From JBMHDN01 sp049889355 (GTDB lineage Bacteria; Pseudomonadota; Alphaproteobacteria; Puniceispirillales; Puniceispirillaceae), in the NCBI GenBank assembly GCA_049889355.1, contig JBMHDN010000032.1:124001-188000 (forward strand): DNA of 64,000 nt, written 5' to 3'. Numbering within the stretch: position 1 is the stretch's first letter; each line of letters starts with the position of its first letter. Under the pieces are notes generated by a model. It made no database searches. It was given only the letters and a program-made list of their open reading frames with translations, and was not told the origin of the DNA. Positions 45,369 through 53,670 of the stretch are shown here, piece after piece. A program made the translations under genes and the position numbers.

Positions 45369-46661
45369 TTAGGTCGCCACAAAATACAGTACAGAGACAA
45401 TCGCAATGCCGATTGAACCTGCATTTAAAGCTTCCATCTTACCGCTCAGCGCCTTGATGACCACATAGGCAACAAAGCCAAGGGCAATACCATAAGCGAT
45501 TGAATAGGTCAGTGGCATGATAACCGCGGCCAGAACGGCAGGGGCATATTCTGTCACATCATCCCAATCAATGTCTTTGAGATTACGCAGGAAGAAGGTT
45601 GCGATAAAGACCAAGGCCGGGGCTGTTGCAAAAGCAGGCACTGATTGAGCCAGCGGTGCGAAAAGCAGACAAGCAGCAAACAGTACAGCCACGGTCACTG
45701 CGGTCAGACCTGTGCGGCCACCTTCCTTGATACCTGCACCTGATTCAATGTATGACGTGGTGTTTGAGGTACCAGCAAGCGCACCAACCACAGTAGCGGT
45801 TGAATCAGCCATCAGCGCACGGTCGATATCTTCAACCTCACCATCATCATTCACGCGGCCGGTTAGGTTCGCAACAGATGTCAGCGTACCGGCTGTATCG
45901 AGGAAATCAACGAACAAGAAGGCAAAGGCTGTACCAATAAAGCCAGCAGTGGCCAGCAGCGAGAAATCAAGCTGGAAAGCATGGGCAGGGCTTGGCACTG
46001 AGCCAACCACACCGCCAAATGACGCCGCGCCGGTAACCCAAGCCAGGATAGAGACCACCAGAATACCGATAATCACGGCACCAGGAATGCCGCGGCGGTC
46101 CAGCACAGCCATGATGATAAAGCCAAGGCCAGCCAGCAGAACAGGAGCTGAGGCAATATCGCCAAGGCCAACCAATGTCGCTGGGTTATCTACAACAACA
46201 CCAGCATTCTGGAAACCAATAATGGCCAGGAACAGGCCGATACCTGCACCAATGCCCAGCTTCATGCTCTTTGGAATAGAATTGATGATATATTTACGCG
46301 CAGGTGTCATAGACAAGATTAAGAACACCACACCAGCAACCAGAACAGCTGTCAGCGCTTGTGCATAAGTATAGCCCATGCCGAAAATTACACCAAAGGT
46401 GAAAAAGGCGTTCAGACCCATACCAGGAGCCAGTGCAATCGGCCAGTTTGCCCACAGACCCATGATCAGGGTACCAACAACCGCTGCGATGATGGTGGCT
46501 GTAAAGACAGCACCAAATTCCATGCCACTGCCTTCAGTAGACAAAATGGCAGGGTTAACCACGGTGATATAGGCCATGGTCAAAAAGGTCGCGATACCAG
46601 CCATAATCTCGGTTCGCGCCGTTGTACCGGCCTTTTTCAGGCCAAACAGATTTTCTAACAT
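45369..46661 (-). CDS. NCS2-family guanine/hypoxanthine/xanthine permease
   Basis: Inner-membrane nucleobase transporter, AzgA/GhxP type, 430 residues with about 12 membrane segments. It opens with GTTARTEIMAGIATFLTMAYI (the conserved N-terminal pattern), then ALAPGMGLNAFFTFGV and GIGLFLAIIGFQNAGVVV. The region FLFVDFLDTAGTLTSVANLTG is the signature of the Azg-type subgroup. Purine import fits the nearby guaBA and adenosine-kinase-like genes. The 5' region carries a long inverted repeat. ATG 46661 follows AAGGGGG. Confidence 0.93.
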   Translation of the reverse strand: MLENLFGLKKAGTTARTEIMAGIATFLTMAYITVVNPAILSTEGSGMEFGAVFTATIIAAVVGTLIMGLWANWPIALAPGMGLNAFFTFGVIFGMGYTYAQALTAVLVAGVVFLILSMTPARKYIINSIPKSMKLGIGAGIGLFLAIIGFQNAGVVVDNPATLVGLGDIASAPVLLAGLGFIIMAVLDRRGIPGAVIIGILVVSILAWVTGAASFGGVVGSVPSPAHAFQLDFSLLATAGFIGTAFAFLFVDFLDTAGTLTSVANLTGRVNDDGEVEDIDRALMADSTATVVGALAGTSNTTSYIESGAGIKEGGRTGLTAVTVAVLFAACLLFAPLAQSVPAFATAPALVFIATFFLRNLKDIDWDDVTEYAPAVLAAVIMPLTYSIAYGIALGFVAYVVIKALSGKMEALNAGSIGIAIVSVLYFVAT

Positions 46662-46725
46662 TTAAGTCCCCCTTTATGGCGATGATATACTGCAAAACGC
46701 AGCATGCCGTGCCATAGATACAAAA

Positions 46726-46777
46726 CCATATATAGGGGCATTTAGCCAGATTACCGGCAAAAACCCCAATATATAGG
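46726..46777 (-). promoter_or_regulatory. Long inverted repeat upstream of the purine permease
   Basis: Arms CC-A-TATATA-GGGG (46726-46738) and CCCC-AA-TATATA-GG (46764-46777) enclose about 25 bases that contain a GCC/GGC pair. The structure lies about 65 bases upstream of the permease ATG on the minus strand. It may be an operator or an RNA leader fold; it does not match the classic purine riboswitch core. Confidence 0.45.
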
Positions 46778-46869
46778 ATTTCACCTTACCCAAGCCAGCT
46801 TTGCAAGGCAAGCTGTTTCAAAACGTCGCAGTGAATTCGGCATGACAGACAGTCAAAATTTAAGAGGCG

Positions 46870-47346
46870 CTAATCGTCAATCAGCCTTTTACCAAAAGAC
46901 ACCACCTCATCTTCGACATAACCAGCTGCGCGATAAAAGCGGGTCGCACTGAGATTATCAGCCCTGATTTGCAAATTGAGCTTTGGACAGCCCAGCCTGA
47001 TCAAGGCCCTTTCACCGGCCTGCATCATATCCTTGCCATAGCCAAGACCCTGACAATCAGGTGAGACCGCCAGATAATTGACCCATCCGCGATGGCCATC
47101 ATAGCCAAACATGGCCGTCGCGATCAAAACGCCATCTACCAGCCCTATAAAAAACAAGTCAGGCTGGGTGGTCAATTTGCGTTCTATGTCTTTTTGAGGA
47201 TCATTCCAAGGCCGGGTCAGCCCACAAGCCTGCCAAAGCGCGATCACAGATGCGCTGTCTCCTGCCGTAAAGGATCGGATGTCCAGCGGACGTTTTTCGG
47301 TATCCTGCCCGTTTGGTGCAGATGCAGATGTCGGTCTCTCAGCCAT
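46870..47346 (-). CDS. GNAT-family N-acetyltransferase
   Basis: A 158-residue acetyl-CoA-dependent acetyltransferase. DIRSFTAGDSASVIALWQAC opens the fold; VNYLAVSPDCQGLGYGKDMMQ is the CoA-binding motif A (QxxGxG/A), and LNLQIRADNLSATRFYRAAG near the C-terminus is motif B. Substrate is unknown; such proteins often act on ribosomal proteins or toxins. It lies between the nitronate monooxygenase and the purine permease, all on the same strand. Confidence 0.88.
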   Translation of the reverse strand: MAERPTSASAPNGQDTEKRPLDIRSFTAGDSASVIALWQACGLTRPWNDPQKDIERKLTTQPDLFFIGLVDGVLIATAMFGYDGHRGWVNYLAVSPDCQGLGYGKDMMQAGERALIRLGCPKLNLQIRADNLSATRFYRAAGYVEDEVVSFGKRLIDD

Positions 47347-47382
47347 AGCGCCAGCATGGCATATCCACCACCCAGCGCAACC

Positions 47383-48426
47383 TTAAACTGCACCCATCTC
47401 GGCGCTTAGTGCGGTCATGAGGGCGTTGACGGATAGTGCTCTGGCTTGTGCGTATCCTGTTCCGGCCCAGAGGCTCTGATATTCGCCATCTGCGCTTTGG
47501 CTGGCATGGGCACGTAGCGGGGCAGTCAGCGCATTTTGTATCGGGAATGGCAGATTGGGCTGGTCTGCCATGGCGCGGGTAAAGCTGTTTTCAATGGCCC
47601 GTGCTAGGCGCCCTGAAAAACCGCGGGTAGTGCAGGTCCCGCGCTCTGGCTTGTTTAGCAATATCTGTTTATGTGCAGGGCTGGTTCCGGCCTCATCACA
47701 AGTCAGAAAGGCTGTGCCCATCTGCACTGCACTTGCCCCGCCTGCCAGTGCCGCCTGAATATCGCCGCCTGTCATAATGCCGCCAGCACTCACAAAGGGG
47801 ATGCTGAGATGCTGTGCCAAGCATTGGGCAAGCCCAGCGGTGGTGAGTTGTGCATCTTCAGCTGGTTCTGCCTCAAAACTGCCACGATGCCCACCTGCTT
47901 CTATGCCTTGGGCCACCACAAAATCGACGCCGGCTTTTTCGACCGCCATGGCTTCGCTTAAGCTGGTTGCACTGCAACCGACCAACATGCCAAGGCTGTG
48001 TGCGCGTGTGATGACGGCCTGTGGTGGCACCCCGAAATGGAAACTGAGCACTGCAGGGGGATTGGCCCAAATCGGCTCTAATTGCGCATCCAAATCAGGA
48101 TAAAAAGGCGGTGCGGGTAAATCAGAGGGGGTGGTAAAGGATATTGGCAGGCTGTTTAAGGCGCTAACAGCTTCTTTGATGCGCGCAGCATCTGGTATTT
48201 CTGTTGTTGAAAATAAAAAGAAATTGGCATTGATAGGCCGGTTGGTCAGGGCCTTCGCTGCTGTCAGGTCTGCAGCGATTTTATCAGCCGTGCTATAGGC
48301 AAAACCAAAGCTGCCAAGACCGCCTGCCTCTGAGACTGCCGCCACCAATTGAGGTGTGGTCACGCCCCCTGCCATCGGTGCCTGAATAACCGGCAGTTTC
48401 TGCTCAAATAAGGCAGCCAAGCTCAT
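47383..48426 (-). CDS. Nitronate monooxygenase family protein
   Basis: FMN-dependent enzyme oxidising nitronates such as propionate 3-nitronate, or a close relative (enoyl reductase-type fold). From ATG 48426 it has 347 residues; a GTG at 48435 touches the att repeat and is another possible start. Features are LPVIQAPMAGGVTTPQLVAAV at the N-terminus, FVVAQGIEAGGHRG (FMN phosphate loop) and SAGGIMTGGDIQAALAGGAS. Before the insertion of the 1.5-kb element it would have started immediately after the guaA stop, as part of the guaBA transcript. Confidence 0.88.
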   Translation of the reverse strand: MSLAALFEQKLPVIQAPMAGGVTTPQLVAAVSEAGGLGSFGFAYSTADKIAADLTAAKALTNRPINANFFLFSTTEIPDAARIKEAVSALNSLPISFTTPSDLPAPPFYPDLDAQLEPIWANPPAVLSFHFGVPPQAVITRAHSLGMLVGCSATSLSEAMAVEKAGVDFVVAQGIEAGGHRGSFEAEPAEDAQLTTAGLAQCLAQHLSIPFVSAGGIMTGGDIQAALAGGASAVQMGTAFLTCDEAGTSPAHKQILLNKPERGTCTTRGFSGRLARAIENSFTRAMADQPNLPFPIQNALTAPLRAHASQSADGEYQSLWAGTGYAQARALSVNALMTALSAEMGAV

Positions 48427-48435
48427 CAACAACAC

Positions 48436-48453
48436 TCACTCCCACTCGATGGT
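48436..48453 (-). repeat. Distal attachment-site copy (attL/attR)
   Basis: TCACTCCCACTCGATGGT, identical to the end of guaA, abutting the possible GTG start of the nitronate monooxygenase. On the minus strand it contains GGGAG, which could act as its ribosome site. Confidence 0.85.
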
Positions 48454-48494
48454 ATCAATGCTGGATATTTTACAGCCTTTGAACATATAGTATT

Positions 48495-49259
48495 TTATTT
48501 CCTTCGTAGGATAAGCCCTATGCGTCCACAACCTTTAAGATGTGAATGCTTTGATTGGAGAGAATTTATGAGCAATCGATTTGTAGCTATTGTTTCAATG
48601 GTCCACCAACGACTGTAAAATACTCGCATAATTATTTTGCTAAAAAAGTTCTTCCGCTCGAATCCAAAAATATCTTCAACTATAAAATATTCATCAAACT
48701 CATTGAGCAAAGTTTCAAAATCAAAATGGCGGTAATGCTTTGCCGAAACTTTCTTCTCGGTGCTCGGCACAGTAACAAAAAGTGAGGCATCTTTTTTTAA
48801 TGAGTTTGCAATATTCGCTAAAAAATTCCGGCATTCCTTTGGCGGAATATGCTCATAAACTTCAATTAATGAACCACTGTCATACTTCAATGAGGGCAAA
48901 TTTGCTAAGTCACCGCAAATAAATGTCTCTGATTGCGAAAACTGTTTTGCCCAATTAATGGCATTTTCGTCGAAATCTATTCCCCAAAAATCAACATTAT
49001 CAAAAGTGTTAAGCTCTTTTACGTGATAAATGAACCCGCCATCTCCGCATCCGTAATCCATATGCAAGTGAGTAGCGCCCGCAGCTTTTTCATTTTTTAG
49101 CCAAATAACAAATAAGTTTATTGCCGCAATGTAAGATGCGGAAAAACCCCAAAATTTGGAAAAATTTGGAAAACCGTTAACGGTTGGCAAATAATGATAG
49201 GGAAATCGATATTGTGAAGATTGAACTTCATCGACTACAGAATCTCTCTGTCCATCCAT
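48495..49259 (-). CDS. SAM-dependent methyltransferase (class I), cargo of the element
   Basis: A 254-residue soluble methyltransferase. Motif I is HLHMDYGCGDGGFIYHV (about 64-80), with a following acidic strand end FWGIDFDENAINWA, then ICGDLANLP and SLIEVYEHIPPKE, the usual post-motif pattern of the UbiE/COQ5-like type. The rest is not diagnostic; substrate unknown. ATG 49259 has AGGA about 11 bases upstream. Base composition is AT-rich, unlike flanking genes, as expected for transferred cargo. It is the only intact gene in the element. Confidence 0.8.
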   Translation of the reverse strand: MDGQRDSVVDEVQSSQYRFPYHYLPTVNGFPNFSKFWGFSASYIAAINLFVIWLKNEKAAGATHLHMDYGCGDGGFIYHVKELNTFDNVDFWGIDFDENAINWAKQFSQSETFICGDLANLPSLKYDSGSLIEVYEHIPPKECRNFLANIANSLKKDASLFVTVPSTEKKVSAKHYRHFDFETLLNEFDEYFIVEDIFGFERKNFFSKIIMRVFYSRWWTIETIATNRLLINSLQSKHSHLKGCGRIGLILRRK

Positions 49260-49333
49260 AATTGCATAAATCCTCTAGTGTTGTGTATTAGTTAGTACTA
49301 ACAATCGGTGTCAGTTTATACGAAGGAAAGTTT

Positions 49334-49471
49334 TCAATCGCTACATTTTTCAATAGCATCGACAGCAACTTTATTCTTCATATTAATGGCAAGTGACACA
49401 ACCTTTCTTTCGCAATCCCCATTCTCGTTTTCTTCTGTGGTGTTTGGTTTTTGATGGGCTGTGATAAACAT
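49334..49471 (-). CDS. Short ORF in the element (45 aa), possible gene remnant
   Basis: ATG 49471 to TGA 49336-49334 gives 45 residues with a Thr/Glu/Asn-rich start and a C-terminal VVSLAINMKNKVAVDAIEKC. No ribosome site or family is evident; it may be the tail of a deleted gene. The remaining 74 bases to the methyltransferase start show nothing else. Confidence 0.28.
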   Translation of the reverse strand: MFITAHQKPNTTEENENGDCERKVVSLAINMKNKVAVDAIEKCSD

Positions 49472-49514
49472 TGGAACAATTTAGGTTGCGTATCTGCCTA
49501 CCCTTCTCAAACTC

Positions 49515-49790
49515 TTAAGCCCGTTCCTCAATCTTTCTGTGGTCCAAATAGATAGCAACGGCTTCAGTAAGCGACACAGAAAATAATTTTCTGTCATCCT
49601 TCAACTCATTCTGTGAATCGAAATACATCTCTTTTGCTACTTCGACAGCTTCTGCCCTATATTTGGTAAGTAAAGTCTTTTGGTAATAACGCTTTTCGTT
49701 GCTTATCCACATATGAGACTGCCACACAACAAACCTGTTCTGTTTCAGAAGCGCTTTGCTACCGTATATGTCAATCCGATCAGCACTCAT
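49515..49790 (-). pseudogene. Truncated tyrosine-recombinase-type integrase (N-terminus only)
   Basis: 91 residues that read like the N-terminal arm/SAM-like region of phage-type integrases: WISNEKRYYQKTLLTKYRAE followed by VEVAKEMYFDSQNEL and LFSVSLTEAVAIYLDHRK, then a TAA after EERA. Normal integrases have 300-400 residues, and no catalytic domain (Arg...His-x-x-Arg...Tyr) was found in the following bases in any frame. Its position right beside the att site at guaA fits an integrase. The gene is therefore a remnant and the element cannot move on its own. Confidence 0.72.
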
Positions 49791-49935
49791 AATCTACGCT
49801 TTGTAATAGTTGATGTAGTCCCTAACATTCTTTCTAGCACTAAGGAAAAGCAAACGAGATGAAGTGTTGGCTTTCAAACTTTCTAACAACTTATTTACTA
49901 ATAATTCATTTAATAACAATAAGCTAAGTGATATA

Positions 49936-49953
49936 TCACTCCCACTCGATGGT
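49936..49953 (-). repeat. Proximal attachment-site copy in guaA
   Basis: The last 18 bases of guaA, read on the plus strand as TCACTCCCACTCGATGGT. Identical to 48436-48453; encodes Thr-Ile-Glu-Trp-Glu-stop. Confidence 0.85.
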
Positions 49954-51486
49954 GCCGGGGGGTTTGCTGGTATAGTCATAGACGACGCGGTTGATGCCAG
50001 AAACTTCATTGACGATGCGGGTGGCAACCTGGGCCAAAAAGGCGGGTTCAAACAGATATACATCTGCTGTCATCCCGTCTGATGAGGTCACCGCCCTGAG
50101 CGCGCAGACATATTCATAAGAGCGTGCATCACCCATCACGCCGACCGTGCGTACAGGCAGCAAGACGGCAAAGGCTTGCCAAATTTCGTCATACAAACCT
50201 GCTTTGCGGATTTCATCAAGATAGATGACATCAGCTGCACGCAAAATCTCTAGCTTATCGCGGGTAATCTCGCCCGGCACCCGTATCGCAAGCCCTGGAC
50301 CTGGGAAAGGATGACGCCCAACAAGGCTCTCAGGCAAGCCTAGCTCACGGCCAAGGGCGCGGACCTCATCTTTAAACAGCATACGCAAAGGTTCGACCAG
50401 CTCAAGGGCCATATCCTCTGGCAGACCGCCGACATTATGATGTGATTTGATGGTCACCGCATTGCCGCCTGCCGCTGAGATAGATTCGATCACATCAGGA
50501 TAGAGGGTGCCTTGTGCCAAAAAGGACGCGCCTTCAATCTGGCTGGCTTCTTTATCAAACACCTCAATGAAACGCGCACCAATGATTTTGCGTTTTTGTT
50601 CAGGATCAGACACGCCATCGAGTGCGTTTAAGAACAGATCAGAAGCATCTGCTGTGATCAAAGGGATATTATAATGATCACCAAACAGACGCTGCACCTC
50701 AGCTGCTTCGCCTTGACGCAGCAATCCATGATCTACAAAGACACACGTTAAACGCTCACCAATCGCTTCATGTATCAATACCGCCGCAACTGAGCTATCC
50801 ACCCCGCCAGAGAGGCCGCAAATCACTTTGCCAGCTGGGCCAACCTGTTCACGGATGGCGGCAATCGCCTGCTCTTTATAGCGGGCCATCGACCAATTGG
50901 CAGAAACACCGCAAATATGTTTGGCAAAATTAGTCAGAAGCGCTGCGCCCCCTTGTGTATGCACCACTTCAGGGTGGAATTGCACACCATAGAACTGGCG
51001 GTCTAAATCGCCAGTCACTGCAAAAGGTGCACCAGATGATTTCGCCAAGACTTCAAAGCCATCTGGCAGAGCAGCCACATGATCGCCATGTGACATCCAG
51101 ACAGTCTGCAGACTGGCTTGTGGCCAAATATCAGTAAAGAGCGCGCAATCTTTGACAATCTGGATTTCAGCTCGGCCAAATTCACGGCTGGTACCCGCTT
51201 CAACAACACCGCCAAGCTGGGCACATAAGGTTTGCTGGCCATAACAAATCCCAAGGATAGGCAGACCGCGCTCAAACAAAGCCTGAGGGGCACGCGGTGT
51301 ATCAGCATGGGTGACAGAATTCGGGCCACCAGAGAGGATATAGCCGCCTGCCTCGCGGCTAAGAATCTCGGCCTCATCAACTGTCGAGGGCAGGATTTCT
51401 GTAAAATAACCTGCTTCACGCAAACGCCGTGCAATCAGCTGTGTTACCTGAGAGCCAAAATCAATAATCAGGATGGTATCTGTCAT
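49936..51486 (-). CDS. guaA: GMP synthase (glutamine-hydrolysing)
   Basis: Converts XMP to GMP with ATP and glutamine. It has 516 residues. The class I amidotransferase domain has LGICYGQQTLCAQLGG with nucleophile Cys81 and GVQFHPEVVHT. The ATP-pyrophosphatase domain has GLSGGVDSSVAAVL, and the C-terminus SKPPGTIEWE is the classic end. That last stretch also forms the attachment site of the 1.5-kb element, which re-creates the same codons. It is 69 bases after guaB. Confidence 0.97.
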   Translation of the reverse strand: MTDTILIIDFGSQVTQLIARRLREAGYFTEILPSTVDEAEILSREAGGYILSGGPNSVTHADTPRAPQALFERGLPILGICYGQQTLCAQLGGVVEAGTSREFGRAEIQIVKDCALFTDIWPQASLQTVWMSHGDHVAALPDGFEVLAKSSGAPFAVTGDLDRQFYGVQFHPEVVHTQGGAALLTNFAKHICGVSANWSMARYKEQAIAAIREQVGPAGKVICGLSGGVDSSVAAVLIHEAIGERLTCVFVDHGLLRQGEAAEVQRLFGDHYNIPLITADASDLFLNALDGVSDPEQKRKIIGARFIEVFDKEASQIEGASFLAQGTLYPDVIESISAAGGNAVTIKSHHNVGGLPEDMALELVEPLRMLFKDEVRALGRELGLPESLVGRHPFPGPGLAIRVPGEITRDKLEILRAADVIYLDEIRKAGLYDEIWQAFAVLLPVRTVGVMGDARSYEYVCALRAVTSSDGMTADVYLFEPAFLAQVATRIVNEVSGINRVVYDYTSKPPGTIEWE

Positions 51487-51555
51487 CTTTTGCTTCTTAT
51501 ACTGGTCTTACATCTTATGCATGAGATGCGTGGTCACTGTTCTGGTCTATATATT

Positions 51556-53049
51556 CTATAAGCCAGGCCGGTAATTAGGTGCCTCTCTGGTGATGGTCAC
51601 ATCATGGACATGGCTTTCAGCAAGACCGGCATTGGTTATTTTCTGGAACTGGCAATTTTGTTGCATCTCAGGGATGGTAGCGTTGCCTGTATAGCCCATG
51701 GCGGCACGCAGCCCGCCGGCCAGCTGGTGGAGCACCTGACCGGCCGCGCCTTTATAGGGTACCTGCCCTTCAATCCCTTCAGGGACCAGTTTTAAAGGCT
51801 GTGAGACTTCAGACTGAAAATAGCGGTCAGCAGAGCCTCTGGCCATGGCGCCCAGAGACCCCATGCCGCGATAGGCTTTATAAGAACGCCCTTGATATAA
51901 GAACACCTCACCCGGGGTTTCATCTGTACCTGCCAGCAATGAGCCAATCATTGCCACAGACGCACCCGCTGCAACCGCTTTTGCCAAATCGCCAGAATAT
52001 TTAATGCCGCCATCCGCAATGGCTGGCACACCTTGTGTACGGCAAACAGAAGCAGCTTCCATCACCGCGGTCAACTGCGGTACACCAACACCTGCAATCA
52101 TCCGTGTGGTACAGATAGAGCCTGGGCCAATACCAACCTTTACGGCATCTACCCCGGCCTCTATCAGCGCAGCTGCGCCTTCGGCTGTGGCGATATTACC
52201 GCCAATAATTTGAACGTCATTTGAAAGTTTGCGGACTTCTGAAATGGCCTTTAACACCCCTTCAGAATGGCCATGGGCAGTATCAACCACAATCACATCT
52301 ACGCCAGCAGCAACCAATGCGTCTGCGCGGGCTATGCCATCTGGGCCTGTGCCTGTTGCCGCCGCAACCAGCAAGCGCCCTGAGCTGTCTTTTGACGCCA
52401 GCGGATGATGTTCTGCCTTTTCCATATCCTTGACTGTGATAAGCCCAATACAGAGATTGGCATCATCGACAACAACCAGCTTTTCAATCCGGTGTTGGTG
52501 CAACAGTGCACGTGCTTCATCAGCGGTGGTATCCTCGCGGACTGTCACAACAGGGCTGGTCATCAACTGGGCGACTTTTTGATTCAAATCCGTGGCAAAG
52601 CGCACATCACGGTTGGTCAGGATACCAACCAGATGATTACCTTCTTCGACAACAGGTACACCGCTGATGCCATGATGGCGCATCATATCCAGCGCCTCAC
52701 CAAGGCTTTTATCAGGCGCAATGGTCAGCGGGTTCACCACCATGCCAGCTTCAAAGCGTTTGACAGCTGTGACCTCAGCGGCCTGTTCTTCAATCGTAAA
52801 ATTTTTATGCAAAACTCCGATACCACCCGCCTGTGCCATCGCGATCGCCAGCTTATGTTCTGTAACCGTATCCATCGCTGCAGAAATCAGCGGTAATTTC
52901 AGCGTAATTTCGCGTGTCAGATTGGTACTGATATCCACATCCCCTGGCAAAACAGCGGAGCGCGCAGGCTTTAACAGCACATCATCAAAAGTGAGTGCTT
53001 CTGTGATTTGAGGGATCGTTTGTGTAGGGGTGCCCGGCTGGACTGTCAT
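51556..53049 (-). CDS. guaB: IMP dehydrogenase
   Basis: First committed step to GMP, IMP to XMP with NAD+. About 497 residues from the ATG at 53049, which sits 5 bases after GGAGG; the open frame extends four codons further. The barrel begins with LTFDDVLLKPARSAVLPGDV, two CBS domains occupy roughly residues 95-200, and GIGPGSICTTRMIAGVGVPQ holds the catalytic Cys. The flap has MGSLGAMARGSADRYF. It is the first gene of guaBA, with the nitronate monooxygenase once directly downstream. Confidence 0.96.
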   Translation of the reverse strand: MTVQPGTPTQTIPQITEALTFDDVLLKPARSAVLPGDVDISTNLTREITLKLPLISAAMDTVTEHKLAIAMAQAGGIGVLHKNFTIEEQAAEVTAVKRFEAGMVVNPLTIAPDKSLGEALDMMRHHGISGVPVVEEGNHLVGILTNRDVRFATDLNQKVAQLMTSPVVTVREDTTADEARALLHQHRIEKLVVVDDANLCIGLITVKDMEKAEHHPLASKDSSGRLLVAAATGTGPDGIARADALVAAGVDVIVVDTAHGHSEGVLKAISEVRKLSNDVQIIGGNIATAEGAAALIEAGVDAVKVGIGPGSICTTRMIAGVGVPQLTAVMEAASVCRTQGVPAIADGGIKYSGDLAKAVAAGASVAMIGSLLAGTDETPGEVFLYQGRSYKAYRGMGSLGAMARGSADRYFQSEVSQPLKLVPEGIEGQVPYKGAAGQVLHQLAGGLRAAMGYTGNATIPEMQQNCQFQKITNAGLAESHVHDVTITREAPNYRPGL

Positions 53050-53234
53050 CATGGCCTCCATAAGTGATGGATGGCACGGACAGTTAACATAAACTCAGCC
53101 AAAAAGAAAGAGTAGAAGGCAAAGGACCTGTGTATTTTTGGCCTGCTATTGTCCCTAGCGCTTAATTCAGTTTACACTTTTAAGGCGAAAAAACATTTAC
53201 CTTATCCTATATTTGAAAAAAGGGGATGCATCTG

Positions 53235-53651
53235 ATGGTCTATGTAAAAGATTTTGTGGGCTGGCATCCTGTTAAATCGAAACTGAATGACCGCAAACCA
53301 CATTATTTCAAACACCGCGAAATTTGGTGGTGTTCCACTGGGGTGAATATTGGGGCTGAACAAGATGGCAAGAACGACAAGTTTGAACGCCCTGTTCTCA
53401 TCGTCCGGAAATTCAGTAACCGTTTGTTTCTAGCTCTACCGCTCACAACAAATCTGGCGGAAATAAACAATAAAATGATAGAATATGTCTTGATTGGAAA
53501 AACGCACAAATCTGAAAAACGTGCTTTTCTCATCAATCAAATGCGCGTTTTAGATGCTGCCAGAATGCACAGGAAAATGGGCGGAGTTGATAAGGCTGTG
53601 TTTGATAAAATCAAAATGCAAATATGTGCCTGCATTAAAGATGGCCAATAG
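53235..53651 (+). CDS. PemK/MazF-type toxin-like protein without antitoxin
   Basis: 138 residues from ATG 53235 (GGGG 9 bases upstream; ATG 53226 is a poorer alternative). The pattern IWWCSTGVNIGAEQDGKNDK, then FERPVLIVRKFSNRLFLALP, and ending RAFLINQMRVLDAARMHRKM is that of a PemK/MazF-like subgroup. The family consists of mRNA-cleaving toxins, but relatives of this longer type are often annotated only by domain. No antitoxin-like ORF lies in the 160 bases on either side. Flanked by guaB (divergent) and rlmE (convergent). Confidence 0.8.
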   Translation: MVYVKDFVGWHPVKSKLNDRKPHYFKHREIWWCSTGVNIGAEQDGKNDKFERPVLIVRKFSNRLFLALPLTTNLAEINNKMIEYVLIGKTHKSEKRAFLINQMRVLDAARMHRKMGGVDKAVFDKIKMQICACIKDGQ

Positions 53652-53670
53652 ATGGATTAGAAAAAATTCA

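Larger units (their letters stand above)
48436..49953. mobile_element. Decayed integrative element at the 3' end of guaA (1.5 kb)
   Basis: Bounded by 18-bp direct repeats TCACTCCCACTCGATGGT at 48436-48453 and 49936-49953, exactly 1,500 bp apart. The repeat is the last 18 bases of guaA including its stop. The interior is visibly more AT-rich than its surroundings and holds a truncated integrase next to guaA, a short ORF and a methyltransferase. guaA 3' ends are a known integration site for genomic islands. Inference: a former larger element that lost most of its content, or a minimal one. Confidence 0.82.

Noticed and set aside
45712..46368. 218-codon plus-strand open frame rich in Ser/Pro/Arg
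   Set aside because: Antisense shadow of the purine permease gene, whose membrane pattern is clear.
46662..46869. Classic purine riboswitch before the purine permease
   Set aside because: The paired arms are present but the conserved core junction sequences of the known aptamer are not.
49794..50063. Minus-strand open frame ending just before the integrase fragment
   Set aside because: Mostly out-of-frame over the guaA end. The part inside the element looks protein-like (leucine- and lysine-rich, ending NYYKA) but has no start codon of its own.
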